Shown piece by piece: positions 1 through 12,061 of a stretch of 64,000 nt of DNA. Numbering within the stretch: the stretch's first letter is position 1; the number at the start of each line of letters is the position of its first letter. The translations under genes and the position numbers were made by a program. Source of the stretch: Rhizomys pruinosus (Eukaryota; Chordata; Mammalia; Rodentia; Spalacidae); assembly GCA_009823505.1 (NCBI GenBank), contig VZQC01003076.1:1695114-1759113 (forward strand), given 5' to 3'. The notes beneath the pieces are model-generated. The model had not been told where the DNA came from. It was given only the letters and a program-made list of their open reading frames with translations, and did no database searches.

Positions 1-140
1 ACCTGTGTCCTGCAGTGCTGGCGGAGCTCAGAAAAGGGTGTCGGATTCCCCTGGAACTGGAGTCAAAGACAGTTCTCAGCCACCATGTGGGTGCTGGGAA
101 TCGAACCTGGGTCCTCTGCAACAGCATTGCAGATTGTCCT
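1..140 (-). mobile_element. B2/B3-type SINE, partial, antisense
   Basis: The stretch reads as the reverse complement of the B2-type SINE seen repeatedly in this window. The GAACCTGGGTCC block is the complement of the box B region, and CCACCATGTGGGTGCTGGGAATCGAACC matches other copies. The window edge cuts the tail end, and the final part near 120-140 is degraded. This copy lacks the 18-bp internal duplication found in the younger B2 copies. Confidence 0.8.
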
Positions 141-560
141 GCAATTGATTGTCCTGCCTGAGAACTCCTGATTACCTGGTAAGCAGACCCTGCCCACTGT
201 GTACTAATGGCGCTGCACAATGAGCAGCTCTTTCTGATTCCCCAGTTTCTCCCCATTCTTACCTTGAGCCTAGGCCTCCTCTTGCTCTTCCTACCTGAGA
301 CTCCACCCACCGCATCTTGATCCCTGGGTAGACCAGCTAAACTCTCCTGCTCTAGGATTCATACCTGCTCTGCATGGCTAGTTACTCCTTCCCCATGCTG
401 TCCCCGACTCCTCTCCCCTGACTTGGGCCTAGGCACCCTCCTGATCTTCCTGCCTGAGACCTCCTGACTACCTTTCAGAAACCAGCCGCTGGATCCTCAT
501 AGTCCTGAATTGGGCCTAGACCCTTGTCCTTCTGGAGAGCTCTGGACTTGTTAGCTTGGA
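141..560. other. No recognised feature
   Basis: Pyrimidine-rich DNA with repeated short blocks such as CCTGCCTGAGA and TTGGGCCTAG. It could be an old LTR or 5' LINE-1 sequence, but nothing diagnostic is visible and there is no convincing open frame. Confidence 0.3.
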
Positions 561-909
561 ACTCTCCTGTCCCACCAATAACAACAACAGAAAATATCAA
601 AAGTGATTACATGAAGCACAGACCCACTAACCAGCCAGAAAGCAGCCACACTACATCAACAATATGAAGAGAACCAAACTTCCACAAAACAGAGGGAAGC
701 TAGAATTTCCTATTAGACACACAGCGAACAAAAGACATCCAAATACCCTAAACACATGTAAAAATACAAATATGAAAATCTAAGATAATATGTCATGACC
801 AAAACACACCAGCCCTACAGAAGTATACCACAATGAGAACTACCCAGAAGAACCCCAGGTCACTGAAATGAAAAAGGATAATCATAAGCACAATCAAAGA
901 ATTCAAGGA

Positions 910-1136
910 CTTTTAAAAATTTTTATTTATTTTTTATGTGTATGAATGTACAGTCTGCATGTAGGTTTGTCCACCCATGTCGTGCAAATGCCGCAGAGGT
1001 CAGAAGAAGGTGTCAGATTCCCCTGGAACTGGAGTTAAAGACAGTTCTCAGCCGCCATGTGGGTGCTGGGAATCGAACCCGGGTCTTCTACAAGAGCAGT
1101 CGGTGCTCTTAACTGTGAAGCCATCTCTCCAGCCCC
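910..1136 (-). mobile_element. B2 SINE, antisense, with 12-bp target-site duplication
   Basis: Complete antisense B2: T-rich tail at 910-935 and 5' end CCAGCCCC at 1130-1136. The flanks carry the direct repeat AGAATTCAAGGA at 898-909 and 1137-1148, the target-site duplication of L1-mediated insertion. It lies inside the old L1. It lacks the 18-bp internal duplication. Confidence 0.92.
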
Positions 1137-1148
1137 AGAATTCAAGGA

Positions 1149-1395
1149 GATGGCCTAGTGGTTAAGAGCGCCGACCGCTCTTACAGAGGACCTGGGTTCG
1201 ATCCCCAGCACCCACATGGCGGCCGAGAACTGTATGAAACTCCAATTCCAGGAGAACTCTAGTTCCAGGAGAATCCAGCACCCTCTTCTGACCTCCGCGG
1301 CATTGCACGACACGGGTGCACAAACCTGCATGCAGACAGTACATTCATACACATAAAGAAATTTTTAAAAAATTAAAAAAAAAAAAAAGAATACA
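1149..1395 (+). mobile_element. B2 SINE, sense, slightly 5'-truncated
   Basis: Sense B2 starting at GATGGCCTAG, so about ten bases of the usual GGGGCTGGAGA start are missing. It has box A, box B (GGTTCGATCCC), the 18-bp internal duplication form and a tail of about 15 A. It abuts the preceding antisense B2, so the two form an inverted pair with almost no spacer. Confidence 0.92.
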
Positions 1396-1606
1396 CAAGC
1401 ACACAACTCAAAGAACTCAAAGAGGATATGAAGAAACCTCTAATGGAAACTCATGAAAACTAAAATATATGGCTGAATGAAATGACAATGACAATTCAGG
1501 ACTTGAAAAGTGAATTCACAAAAGAGAAAGAAATACTGAAGAAAATTCAAGCCCAAATTAAGATGGAACCCAAAAACTCAGTGACCCAATTTGAAATGAC
1601 AGGATA

Positions 1607-1856
1607 GGGCTGGAGAGGTGGCCTAGCGGTTGAGAGCGCTGACTGCTCTTACAGAGGACCCGGGTTCGATCCCCAGCACCCACATGGCGGCTGAGAACCG
1701 TCTGAAACTCCAACTCCAGGAGAACTCCAGTTCCAGGGGAATCCGACACCCTCTTCTGACCTCCGCGGCATTGCACGACACGGGTGCACAAACCTACATG
1801 CAGACAGTACACTCATACACATACAAAAATAAATAAAATTAAATTAAAAAGTGTTA
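1607..1856 (+). mobile_element. B2 SINE, sense, with 16-bp target-site duplication
   Basis: Full-length B2 beginning GGGCTGGAGAGG with box A and box B intact, the 18-bp internal duplication and an A-rich AAATAAAATT tail. The flanks carry TTGAAATGACAGGATA at 1591-1606 and 1857-1872. The host sequence is old L1, so this insertion is younger than that L1. Confidence 0.95.
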
Positions 1857-3799
1857 TTGAAATGACAGGATAAAGCCTCACAAGGAGAATGAATGAAATG
1901 GAAAGCAGAATATCAAGACAGGATGACCAAGTGGAAGAAATGGACCCCTCAAGCAAAGATGGAAAAAAAATTAAAAACCACAAGACTGAAATATGCAGGA
2001 AATTTGGAATACTATAGAAAGACCAAATCTGCGCCTCACAGGCACAGAAGCAGGAGAAGAATCTCAGATCAATGGCATGCAATAGAACTATAGAAGAAAA
2101 ATTCCCTAAATTAAGGAACAAGATACCTACATAGTCACAAAATATACAAAACACAAAATAGAGAGGACCAGAACAGAAGGTCTCTATGGCCTATTAAAGT
2201 AAAATCGCTACATGTACAGAGCAAAGAGAGGGTGCTGAAGGATGCAAGGGAAAAACAAGTTAAATATTTTAAAAAACCCACCAGAATTAACAACTGACAT
2301 TTCATGCAAACTACAAAAGCTGAGAGTGCCTAGAGCAAAGTAGCCTCAGTTCCAAATGACAATAGATACAACCTAGAATACTTTATTCAGTTTAAGGGGA
2401 AAGAAAAATCTTCCATGATACAAATAGTTGAAAGAATTTGTGTCCACCAACCAGCCTTACAGAAAAAAAAAACTTGAAGCAATACAAAGGACTGAAGAAA
2501 GATATGACCATACCCAAGAATAAACAAAATGAAGGTATATAGTACAAAAAATAAGGCATAGAACTCCCGAAGAAAGCAAAATTATCAATACACATCTATC
2601 AATAATAAATTTAAGCATCAATGGCCTCAATTCCATAGGCAAAAGACACAGACTACTTGACTAGATTAACAAACAAAATCTATCTATTTGTTGTCTACAA
2701 GAAACTCACCTCCAATGATAGGCACCACCCTAAGGTGAAAAGATGGACACATATTCCAAGCAAATGGACCTAACAAAGAAGCAGGAGTTACAACTCTAAT
2801 ATCCAACAAAATAGATTTCAAATTAAAACTTATAAGAAGAGACTCTGAACAAGACACAACTGAGCAAGAAGACATAACAATCATGAATATATATGCACCA
2901 AACTCTGGTGCACCCAGTTTTATAACAACAGTATGATTGAACTTCGATACACAGATTAAGCACAATTCAGTAATAATAGGTAACTTCGATAGACAGGCCA
3001 TTTGGCCAGAGGAAAAAAGAAACATCAGAATTAAATGATATCATACATCAAATGGACCTAACAGACATCTACAGAATATTTCACTCAAGCACCAAAAATA
3101 CACATTCTACTCGGCAGCCTTCGGAAGTTTCTCTAAAACAGACCAGGTACTGGAGCACAAAACACTTCATCAAAAACAAATAATTGAATTAATTCCATGT
3201 ATATTATCATACAACAATGCAATAAAACTTAAAATCAACAACAAAAGAGGCTCTAGTAACTACGAATTACATGGAGAATAAATGACACACTTCTGGATAA
3301 TGAATGGTCAAAGGAGAAATCAAGAAAGAAATGAAAGTTTCCTGGAACTAAATGAAAATGATAAAACAACACAACAAAGTCTCACAGACACCTTAAAAGC
3401 ATCTATGAGAAGGAAATTCATAGCTTTAAATGCATACATTAAAAAATCAGAATGAGCACAAATGACTCAGTGATACAAAACAAGAATTTGGAAAACCAAG
3501 AACAAACCAGATTCACACCCAAAAGATAAGAAAATGTAATAAAAATCAGAGCCGAAATCAATGAAATAGAAACAAAGAAAACAATCCAAAGAATCAATGA
3601 ATCTAGAAGCTGTTTTTTTAAAAATATAAACAGACCCAGCTACCTGAAAGAAAAAAAATAGAGCAAACACAAATCAACAGAATCGGAGATGAAAGTCAAA
3701 ATGTCACAATAGGCAGCATAAAAAAATCCAGAACATTATAAGAGAATACTTTAAAAAGTTATACTTTATTAAATTATAAAATGTAAAATGATAAAAATA

Positions 3800-3957
3800 G
3801 CTGGGCATGGTGGTGCACATCTTTAATCTCAGCACTAGGGAGGCAGAGGCAAGCAGATCTCTGTGAGTTCAAGGCCAGCCTGGTCTACAGAGCAAGTTCC
3901 AGGCTAGCTGGGGCTACAGGGAGACCCTGTCTCAAAAATACAAAAAAGAAAATGTAA
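3800..3957 (+). mobile_element. B1 SINE, sense
   Basis: Starts GCTGGGCATGGTGG and contains AGGCCAGCCTGGTCTACAGAG and CCTGTCTCAAAAA, the classical B1 (7SL-derived) order. It is inserted in the old L1 ORF2. AAAATGTAAAATGA occurs just before and after it, a probable slightly decayed target-site duplication. Confidence 0.93.
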
Positions 3958-4040
3958 AATGAATAGACACATTTCTAAATTCAGTGGATCCACCAAAGTC
4001 AAACTAAGAAGAGATCAAGAGTAGTACTACCTGAGCCAAC

Positions 4041-4404
4041 TTAATACAAATTCACATTTTGTCAGTATTTTCTACTGGAGACTAAAATAAATTCTTAGCT
4101 ATCATAAAACATCATGTACAATCTAAATTAATCATGCTACTGGTCAGTGATACAAATACCCTGGTTAGGAGATACTCTTATAAGAAATTCATTAATCTAA
4201 GGGTTCCTGGGTCATCAAGCTTGATTCACTTTAAGAAGCACATGCTTCTTAAAGTATTCTGTTCAGTGAGTATGTGGGGATAGTAATTTGCATCTGTTGT
4301 TGTAAGACTGTTTGTCTCAGGGTTGTGGCCTGGACAAAAGCAGAAGTAGTGTGAAATCTCTGGTCTCTAACTCATGGAGTATCCAAGGTAGGAATGTAGA
4401 ACTG
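4041..4404. other. No recognised feature
   Basis: AT-rich sequence with no open frame or repeat that I recognise. A short inverted repeat (ACTTTAAGAAGCA / TGCTTCTTAAAGT) near 4230-4255 could form a hairpin. Confidence 0.3.
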
Positions 4405-4770
4405 TCACTGTCTTCTAATAACAAAGTACCTGACAAAACAACTTAAGAGAGAAAGGGTCTATTTTAGCTCATAATGTAAGAAGAAATATAATCTGTTACG
4501 GTGCAGAAGGTATGATCACATGAACATGAGGTGGCTGGTCACATGGGGTCTGCAGACAGGTATTAGATGGTAGACAGGAAGTGGAGCCAGGCTCTAAGCC
4601 TCAAGGTCCACCCCTAGTGACTCACGTCGTCCCGTGAGGTTTCACCTCCCCAAAATTCCACATCCTTCTGAAGCATTCCACCTGGTGGAGAGAAATAGTC
4701 ACATGGGAATTTCTACCAGACATTTCAAAACACAACAGGTTAAAAGCACTCTCCGATATCTGGTAATAAC
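4405..4770 (-). mobile_element. LTR relic of MaLR/ERVL type, antisense
   Basis: AACAAAGTACCTGACAAAACAACTTAAG followed by a GAAAGGGTCTATTTTAGCTCA block resembles the reverse complement of the 3' half of rodent MaLR/ERVL LTRs. The rest is diverged and its end is unclear. Family assignment is by memory of the general motif and is tentative. Confidence 0.45.
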
Positions 4771-5102
4771 CAGTTACAGGAGATGTCTGTCAACCCAAGG
4801 ACGCTATGGCAGGAGCTGAGTGGGTGCTCAGACCTCAGTGTGATGGATTCCTAGTGCTTTTTGTTTGCATGTCAACATGGCATGCAGACTCCACCCACAG
4901 CCACACATCCCCATCCTGAGGACCTGGGAAGAGGAGCCACAAAGTTGAAATCTACGACTTAGGAAGTGGGGTGTTTCTGTGACTTTTACACCAACAAAAA
5001 TATATTACTAGGACTTAACTTGGTTTTAGCACAATTATTCTATGGAAATCCCAAGATTTCCAAAGGAGGCAGCAATATGTTATTTATTCTTTCTACCCAA
5101 AA
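4771..5102. other. No recognised feature
   Basis: Unremarkable sequence after the LTR relic. I see no repeat signature and no convincing reading frame. Confidence 0.3.
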
Positions 5103-5352
5103 TTTTAATATTAATTTCCCTCCTCTCTCTGTGTCTCCCTCTCTCCCCCTCTTTCTCTCCCTCTCTTTCTCTTCCCACCCTCCTCCCTTGTGTCCCTCTT
5201 TCCATATAGACACTTTTCTATATTTCCAGATCTATATATCTTATAAAATCTCTTTCATTTAGTTCTACATATTCTAGGAACACATATGCACACACATGAA
5301 CACACACATGCACACACGCACATGCATGCACACACATATGTGCTCACACACA
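5103..5352. repeat. Low-complexity pyrimidine and CACATG-rich tracts
   Basis: A TCTCTC/CCCTC tract spans about 5115-5185. A degenerate ACACATGCACAC array spans about 5279-5350, alternating purine-pyrimidine and so potentially Z-DNA-forming. The apparent open frame here is low complexity and not treated as a gene. Confidence 0.75.
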
Positions 5353-6758
5353 AGTCTTTTGAGCCCTGTATCCAGCAGGCTCTAAGTAACTGCTAAGCCT
5401 AGCAAAGGGAAAGTACAACTTTATGGTCAAGCTAGTTCTACCTGTAGATAACTTATAATGCTTAGTAAGAGAAACGATACATAATATTTTGGAAAATGTT
5501 ATGCCTTTGGCAACTGTTTTTATTACTTTTCCTAAAGGTACCCCCTCACACACACAAACAAGTGGCTTGATTTTTTTTTCACACCTGCTGCATATTTTAT
5601 GGAACTAAATATTCACAGTTCTTTTGCATTGATCAATGTGGTTATTGAGGTAATCGAGGATTAGTGTCTTCATAATAATGACTGATATTATCAATGATCC
5701 TGAGCTTATAAATAAAGACCAAAAAGTGAACCAGTTTTCAACATTGGCTTAGACATTTGAGTCTGTTACTAATGTGGGCATCACACTTCACTGTGCTGGT
5801 TCATTTTATAAACACTGATGGCATAACCTCAGAGCAATCCCCCATTTTCCTACTGACAAAGCTTCTGAAATTCTACTGAGAATTGTAACCTAGGGCTCAT
5901 TTTCCTGATTCTGCAAAAGGATACCCACTCACTGGCAGAGCGTCTCCAGGGTGTATCAGATTTTTACGCATCAAGATTCCCTAAATTATCTTCCTCAAAA
6001 TGCAGTCTACTGAATTAATATAAAGCACATGTTGCTAAATAAAGAATTCTGGCTCATGTGAGTTCCCAAATTAAAATTTAATAAAACTGGAAAGACTAAC
6101 TCTTCGTAAATATAACCTAAGCAAAAGGTCAAAGTGCCTTTCCTGCCTAGAGATCCCCAAGAGCTAAATTGGAAACAGGTAACATTGTGACACTCTGCCC
6201 CTCCCAACCATCACCCCATTTTCTTCTTTTGGTTCCTGGCCAGAGCACAGTGAGTGATCTGAAGGGAAAGAAATTAGGAGACTGAACCCAGCCAGAAAAT
6301 AAAGCATGGGGTGAAGCGTGACAGTGAAGCTGTATTTACCTCTAACTGCAACTTCAAGCTGTTAGTTGAGAAAATTTAATAAAGTGCTGAGGTTTCCCAC
6401 TGCATGCTTCAGTTTAAACAGCAGGGCACCTCGACAGCCTTACAATGCTATGGTTAGCCCATAAATCAAGAGCAATCATTTTGGGGTGTTTTTGCTAGAA
6501 AGGTATATTTTCCTATATATTTTATAAAGATCACTCTGTAAGGTTATCATTAAGTCATGGGACAAAGAATTAAGGCTTTCGCAAAGACTCTTACCAGAGT
6601 ATTTTAAATACAAATGGTTAGGTTCCTTTCAATTACTCTGATTGAGAAAATTTATCAATATTGAGTATATATTTTGTATATCTTTCTATGAATTGTTTAC
6701 TTTGAGTACTAAATTATTTGTTATTACTCAAAATAAAAACAAAAATCTATCCAACAGG
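5353..6758. other. No recognised feature
   Basis: About 1.4 kb without a repeat I recognise and without a convincing open frame. It looks like ordinary intergenic or intronic DNA. Confidence 0.35.
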
Positions 6759-7220
6759 GCCTGGAGAGATGGCTTAGTATGCATAGTTCCTGCTGTGCAA
6801 CCTACAAGATCTGAGTTTCAATCCCTAGCAATCAAAAGAAATGGATAAGGCAGACTGGTCTGTAACCCCAGTGCTGGGGAGAAGATGGACAAAAGGCTCC
6901 CTCAGTCTTGAGTGAGCTCCAGGCTCTGTAAGAGACCCTGAGGGTGAGACAGGATGACCGCTCACCTGACAAACTGACTGCCACTCAAAGAGCTTTGAGT
7001 TCAGATCCTTAGAATCCTTATGAGACTGAAGGACCAGGGCAGGCCTGTAAGTCAAGTGGGGGAGGGACGAAGGAGGGGCCAGGGAGATCCCCCAAGGTCA
7101 CTGGTAACACAGTCTGGTCAAAGCAGTCCTCTTCAAGTTCAGTGAGAGACTCTGTCTGAAAAACTAAAGGTGGAGGGTGATTGAGTGGAACTTGCACATG
7201 CACATGTACACCGACACTCA
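6759..7220 (+). mobile_element. Old tRNA-derived/B1-like SINE remnants
   Basis: GGGCCTGGAGAGATGGCTTAGT at 6759 is a decayed B2-like tRNA-derived head. The rest carries B1/B4-like phrases, for example GGTCTGTAACCCCAGTGCTGGGGAG at 6857-6881 and AGAGACTCTGTCTGAAAAACTAA near 7143-7166. It ends in an ACATG-rich tail running into the minisatellite. The exact number of elements is not resolvable by eye. Confidence 0.5.
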
Positions 7221-7347
7221 CATAAACATATCACATACATAGTAGCATACATACAAATGAATAAATAGCAATTTTAAGGGAAAAAGGGAAAAAGAGGATG
7301 GGGGAACACTGAGGAAGACATCTGCAATCAACCTTGGCATCTCCACA

Positions 7348-7569
7348 CCTGCATGCAAGTGTGCACACATCATCAGGAACATACACACACACACACCTGC
7401 ATGCAAGTGTGCAAACATCCTCAGGAACACACACACCTGCATGCAAGTGTGCACACATCCTCAGGAACACACACACACACACACACACACACACCTGCAT
7501 GCAAGTCTGCAAACATCCTCAGGAACACACACACACCTGCATGCAAGTGTGTAAACATCCTCAGGAATG

Positions 7570-7603
<34 letters not shown>
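7348..7603 (+). repeat. Compound minisatellite: five ~34-bp units separated by (CA)n
   Basis: The core beginning CCTGCATGCAAGTGTGCA and ending CATCCTCAGGAACA recurs five times, starting at 7348, 7396, 7436, 7494 and 7536. Units are joined by CA runs of varying length, and the array ends in a longer (CA)n to about 7603. Long open frames across it in several phases are a by-product of the repeat and are not genes. Confidence 0.93.
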
Positions 7604-7604
<1 letters not shown>

Positions 7605-7739
7605 GATCTACCTGATAATATAGCTCTTGAGAAATGTTAAATCAGACAGGAAAAATAAGCCTGTCACTAATTTCTTATTGTTCCTAAGTTAACAGTTAAG
7701 ACAAATAGTTTTTGTTTGCTGCAAAACAATCCAAAGATA

Positions 7740-7773
7740 TAAATGAAAATAAATAAATAAATAAATAAATAAA
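7740..7773 (+). repeat. (AAAT)n microsatellite
   Basis: About seven AAAT units (AAATAAATAAATAAAT). It may be the tail of a lost retroposon, but no body is recognisable upstream. Confidence 0.85.
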
Positions 7774-8760
7774 AGCATCCAGTATGAAATCTATGCCTAG
7801 TAAAATAACAGAATAATAGAGCACAGATATTTAGATATCTGGAGAATAAGAAAATAAAAAAAATCAAGGAGCATTAGGAATTTATTTCAAAGAAATTTTG
7901 TCAAAAACTTATAGTCATCTTCTGTAGAAATGTCCAAATTAGTAGATAAAGAAATACATGGTATAATAAATATCTGGATGTTACTGGTATCATTTGCACA
8001 TAATCTTATGGCATAATATGTGCTATCTTAAATTGTTAGAGCAATATTTGGTATTGATTAACCACTAAGAACAGGTTACAATGAGCTACAAAGAGTGCTG
8101 TGGTTTGTGGGAATTTTCTAGGCCTAGATAGAGAGGAGACAGAAGGAGTGTGACATTGTATTACAGAATTCAAAGAAATGACCAAATCTGAAACTATTTT
8201 CAATAACAGATACAAAAGATAGAGGACATGATGAAAACTAGATAGGATGAAGAATGCATCAGACCTTGGTGCACCGTACCACAAGGAAGTGCAGTGGGGT
8301 CCAAGGTGGTTCAAACCATCACAAGCCGTTTTCACATGTCCATTCTCATTTCTTGCTTCAGAATCTAAATAGTAGACAAGGAAGAGGAACAAGAGGAAAA
8401 GAATATGTTAAATATTTTTATTCATGCTGATCGATCCTTTCTAAAAATATCCCCTCAAAATTCAGTATTTCAGAAATCAAATTCTCAAATTGCCAGCACA
8501 TTCCTTCCACACCTTGGAATGCAGAAATTATGCATTCCATTATTCTTTGAACACAAAAGGTACCTGGAAAGTGTTAAATACTCAAAAGTATCTCTCAAAA
8601 GGAATCATTAAGCTATGTAAAATTATAGCTCTAACATTTGAGTTTGAAGTAGTGGCAGGAAAAGAGGAAATAAAACTCATAGATTTTTTTATTTATTCTA
8701 TACAGGAGCTAATTAAATACCAAAAGCAGATGCAGCTTAGAAGCCCATTTTCAAAATCCA
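7774..8760. other. No recognised feature
   Basis: AT-rich DNA up to the left edge of the minus-strand L1. Open frames of up to about 118 codons occur on both strands without any recognisable domain and are not supported as genes. Confidence 0.35.
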
Positions 8761-8772
8761 TGCTTTTTTTTA

Positions 8773-11700
8773 AATTTAATTTTTATTGATGCTTTGTGCA
8801 TTTCATACATCATTTTCCAATTCAGATCAGGCATATTTCCCTTTCACTTCCCCCACAGCCCCACCCCATCCCAGATGTTTAAGCAGCACTAATAGTTATG
8901 ATAGGTTACTTTAGTATAGACACATATGTTTGGATGATATGTTAATCCATGAATTACATTTTTTCCTGTTAAATATGACAGGGTCTTCCTGTGGCTTATA
9001 ACATCTCCTAACCTGTAGAGGATGTAAGCTTGTGGCATCAGCCATGGGTTATTCCTCCAAGGGGAGAGCCAATAGCCAATTAGATTTGGGATATACAGGC
9101 ACATGGCTGCCTCTGCTGCACAGTATTTCCAGGCAGGTGAGGTGTAGCTGGTGCTGACGGTGGAGTCTTGCTTGACTCAGGGAGACCCATATTTGCTTTA
9201 TTGGTTTAGTGGCCTTTGGTAACACTCTCTGGCATTCCAGAGGCCATCTGTACACTTGCATGTGTGGTCTCAATACATCCCTCCCATGTTAACGTCAGGT
9301 CTTCGGCAGCAGGGTCTTATTGCCTCTCCTCCTGTAGGTATCCCAACTTAGAGGCAAGGAGCCCTTACCTTTTGTGGGGCCTTGGATCCCCTGGCCAACA
9401 TCCACCTGGTAGAACAATCCATTGCTGATGTCAGAGCTCCTGTATTAATATATTTTGCCTGAGTGCATAGCCCTAGGACTTTAGTATTATATTTGGTTCT
9501 GAACAGAGAGTAATCCCTTCCACAGTTCCCATGTCTAGTAGTCAATTAAAGAAAGCAGTTTTACCGGTTTTATAAGAGATTACCTCTACAATAGTTGTCT
9601 CCAATTTACAGTTGGGGAGCGACCTCATCATTGTCATATTTCTCCTTGTTCTATGGGTGGGAAGGCAAGGAAGTCTCTCATATCAGAACCTTTGTGGCAC
9701 CTAGAAGGTAAGTTTCATTAGGACTCATTATAACTAGTTGTTACATGTAGGATCCACAGAGGGGTTCGATGTTTATGGCAATCTGAGGCTTTTCTTCCTT
9801 TGAATGTTCAGACGGGTCAGCCTTTCCGTTGCCACTTTTTGGTACATCCTACTCAATGCAAACCTGTATCTTTTCTTTCTCAGCCGTTAAGTTGGTGACG
9901 TTTTGTCCTGTTGGAACAAACAAATCTTTTCCCATAGTTAGTTTTAAGATTTGAATTGCAAGGGTTTGATGAAAAGGTTTCATGTCTTTCTGTATCCCCC
10001 CCCCTTTTTTTTAGCGTATGAGTCTCCAGAAGACAGTTGTATTATACATGACTATAGGGTGGAGTCAAGGCACAGATTTCATCAAATTCACCCATGTTGT
10101 TTTGGGTGACTATATATGATTAACTTGGGAAGCAAACTTAATTTTTACGTTAAATCATCTTAAAGAGAATGCTACAAGGTGATACTGTACAACAGAGAAA
10201 TTATAGAGAACATTTGTATGTGTCAATCCCAAAGTTCTTGCTCTACAGATTTTATGTAAAGCAAATGTGGGCAACAGCGAATTATATCTCCATTTAATTC
10301 AGATGCATTACCATTTTTATCAGATTCTGTAAACCAATGTTGTTTAATATACACATGTTTACTTTTACTTTTACTAAGTCCTAAAACACCATGTGTCCTG
10401 TAGACAGTGTCTAGGCGAAACTGGGTACTTGCTGAGCTCACGTCAATTAAATATGCCTTAATCGAATATACACCCGTGTCCCTCTCCCACCCATCCCCCC
10501 TTTCCAATTCACCATTTCAGTCCATTTTCTGATGCAGTCTTTCTGTTGTTCTTTTACTATGCCTCCCTCTCCATGAGAAATATTTATATCTGGGTTGTTG
10601 GTACTAGCATCCACATATGAGGGACACCATTTGTCGTTTGTTTTTCTGGGACTGTGTTACTTCACTTAACATAATGTCTTCCAGCTCCATCCATTTACCT
10701 GCAAATTTCATGATGTTGTCCCTCTTTACTGCTGCATAGTATTCCATTGTATACATGTACCACATTTTCTCTATCCACTCGTCAGTTGAAGGGCACCTGG
10801 GCTGGTTCCAGCTTTTTGCTATTGTGAACAGAGCTGCAATAAACATAGCTGTGCATGTATCTTTGCAGTAAGTTGTGTCTTGTGGGTATATACCCAGGAG
10901 TGGTATGACTGGGTCAAATGGAAGGCTCATTTTGAGTCTTCTAAGGGTTCTCCACACTGCTTTCCATAGTGGCTGTACAAGTTTACATTCCCACCAGCAA
11001 TGGATGAGTGTTCCCCTTTCCCCACAACCTCTCCAGCACTTGGTATCATTCGTGTTCCTGATCCTAGCCAGTCTTATTGGAGTAAGGTGATATCTCAGAG
11101 TGGTTTTAATTTGCATTTCCTTAATTATCAGAGATGTTGAACACTTCTTAAGATGTTTCTCGGCCATCTCTAATTCCTCCTCTGTGAAGTCTCTATTCAG
11201 ATCTTTGCTCCATCTTTTGAATGATTCATTTGTTTTCTTTCTTCTTTGTTTTTTGAGTAGCTTGTATACTCTGGAAATTAATGCTTTGTCAGATGTATCT
11301 GCTGTGAAGGTTTCCTCCCACTCTGTGGGTCTTCTCCTCACTTCCTTTATTGCTTCCTTTGATGTACAGAAGCTTTTGAGTTTAATGAGGTCCCATTTGT
11401 CAATTGTCGATCTTATTTCTTGTGCAGCTGCTGTCTGATTTAGGAAGTCTTTTCCTACACCTATGTCTTGTAGTCTGCTGCCAAGTTTCTCTTCTATCAC
11501 CTCCAGAGTTTGGGGTTTCACGTTGAGGTCTTTGGTCCATCTGGAGTTGACTTTTGTACAAGGTGAGAGGTAGGGGTTTAATTTCATTCTTCTACAAGTG
11601 GTGATCCAGTTTTGCCAACACCACTTGCTGAAGATGCTGTCTTTCCTCCATTGTGTCTTCTTGGCCCCCTTGTCAAATATGAGGTGGCTGAAATTGTATG

Positions 11701-12048
11701 AGCTCAGGTTTGGATCTTCAGTTTTATTCCATTGGTCAACTGGTCTGTTTTTGTGCCAGTACCAGGCTGTTTTTATGACTATAGCCCTGTAGTATAGTTT
11801 GATGTCTGGTATAGCGATCCCCCCTGTATTGCTCTTTTCACTCAGGGTTGCTTTGGCTATTCGGGGTCTTTTGTTTTTCCAAATGAAATTGAGGATTTTT
11901 TTTTCCAAGCCTGTGAAGAAACTCTTGGGGATTTTGATTGGGATCACATTACATCTGTACACTAGTTTGGGTAGGATGGACATTTTTACTATATTTATTT
12001 TCCCAATCCATGAGCATGGGAGGTTTGTCCATCTTCTGATGTCTTCCT
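8773..12048 (-). mobile_element. Young 5'-truncated LINE-1, minus strand
   Basis: Reads 5'-3' on the minus strand: C-terminal ORF2 (12048 to about 10604), then a 3' untranslated region of about 1.8 kb, then a poly-A seen as T-runs near 8764-8775. It is near-identical to the 3' half of the L1 at 16216-23037 in the opposite orientation; the ORF2 part differs at about five of 459 residues. The 5' end is truncated at 12048. TGCTTTTTTTT at 8761 and 12049 is a possible but low-complexity target-site duplication. The 3' untranslated region lacks about 453 bp present in the sister copy. Confidence 0.95.
10604..12048 (-). pseudogene. L1 ORF2 C-terminal fragment, open
   Basis: The frame is open without stops from the truncation point to the normal ORF2 stop; the longest ATG-initiated stretch is 459 residues, against 1277 in the full ORF2 of this window. 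It holds the region after the reverse transcriptase catalytic core, including the C-terminal cysteine/histidine segment (residues [18 protein letters not shown]). Endonuclease and reverse transcriptase active sites are absent because of 5' truncation. Being promoterless, it is a dead fragment. Confidence 0.9.
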
Positions 12049-12061
12049 TGCTTTTTTTTTA

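Larger units (their letters stand above)
561..4040 (+). mobile_element. Old LINE-1 (L1), ORF1 to mid-ORF2, broken by SINEs
   Basis: A decayed L1 on the plus strand. About 590-2400 resembles the 5'/ORF1 region (A-rich, coiled-coil-like codons). From about 2610 the ORF2 endonuclease start is recognisable by similarity to the intact ORF2 at 16894: ATCAATGGCCTCAATTCC corresponds to INGLNS and CTACAAGAAACTCAC to LQETH. Similarity continues to the segment just before the reverse transcriptase core and stops near 4040, so the 3' half and A-tail are missing. Many stops and frameshifts make it non-functional. Four SINEs interrupt it. The divergence from the young copies indicates an old insertion. Confidence 0.8.

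Noticed and set aside
7348..7603. CRISPR-like array (regular repeats and spacers)
   Set aside because: The spacers are only CA runs, the context is mammalian, and there are no cas genes; it is a minisatellite.
7231..7640. Overlapping 78-95 codon open frames on both strands
   Set aside because: They are read-through of the CA-rich minisatellite in several phases, not genes.
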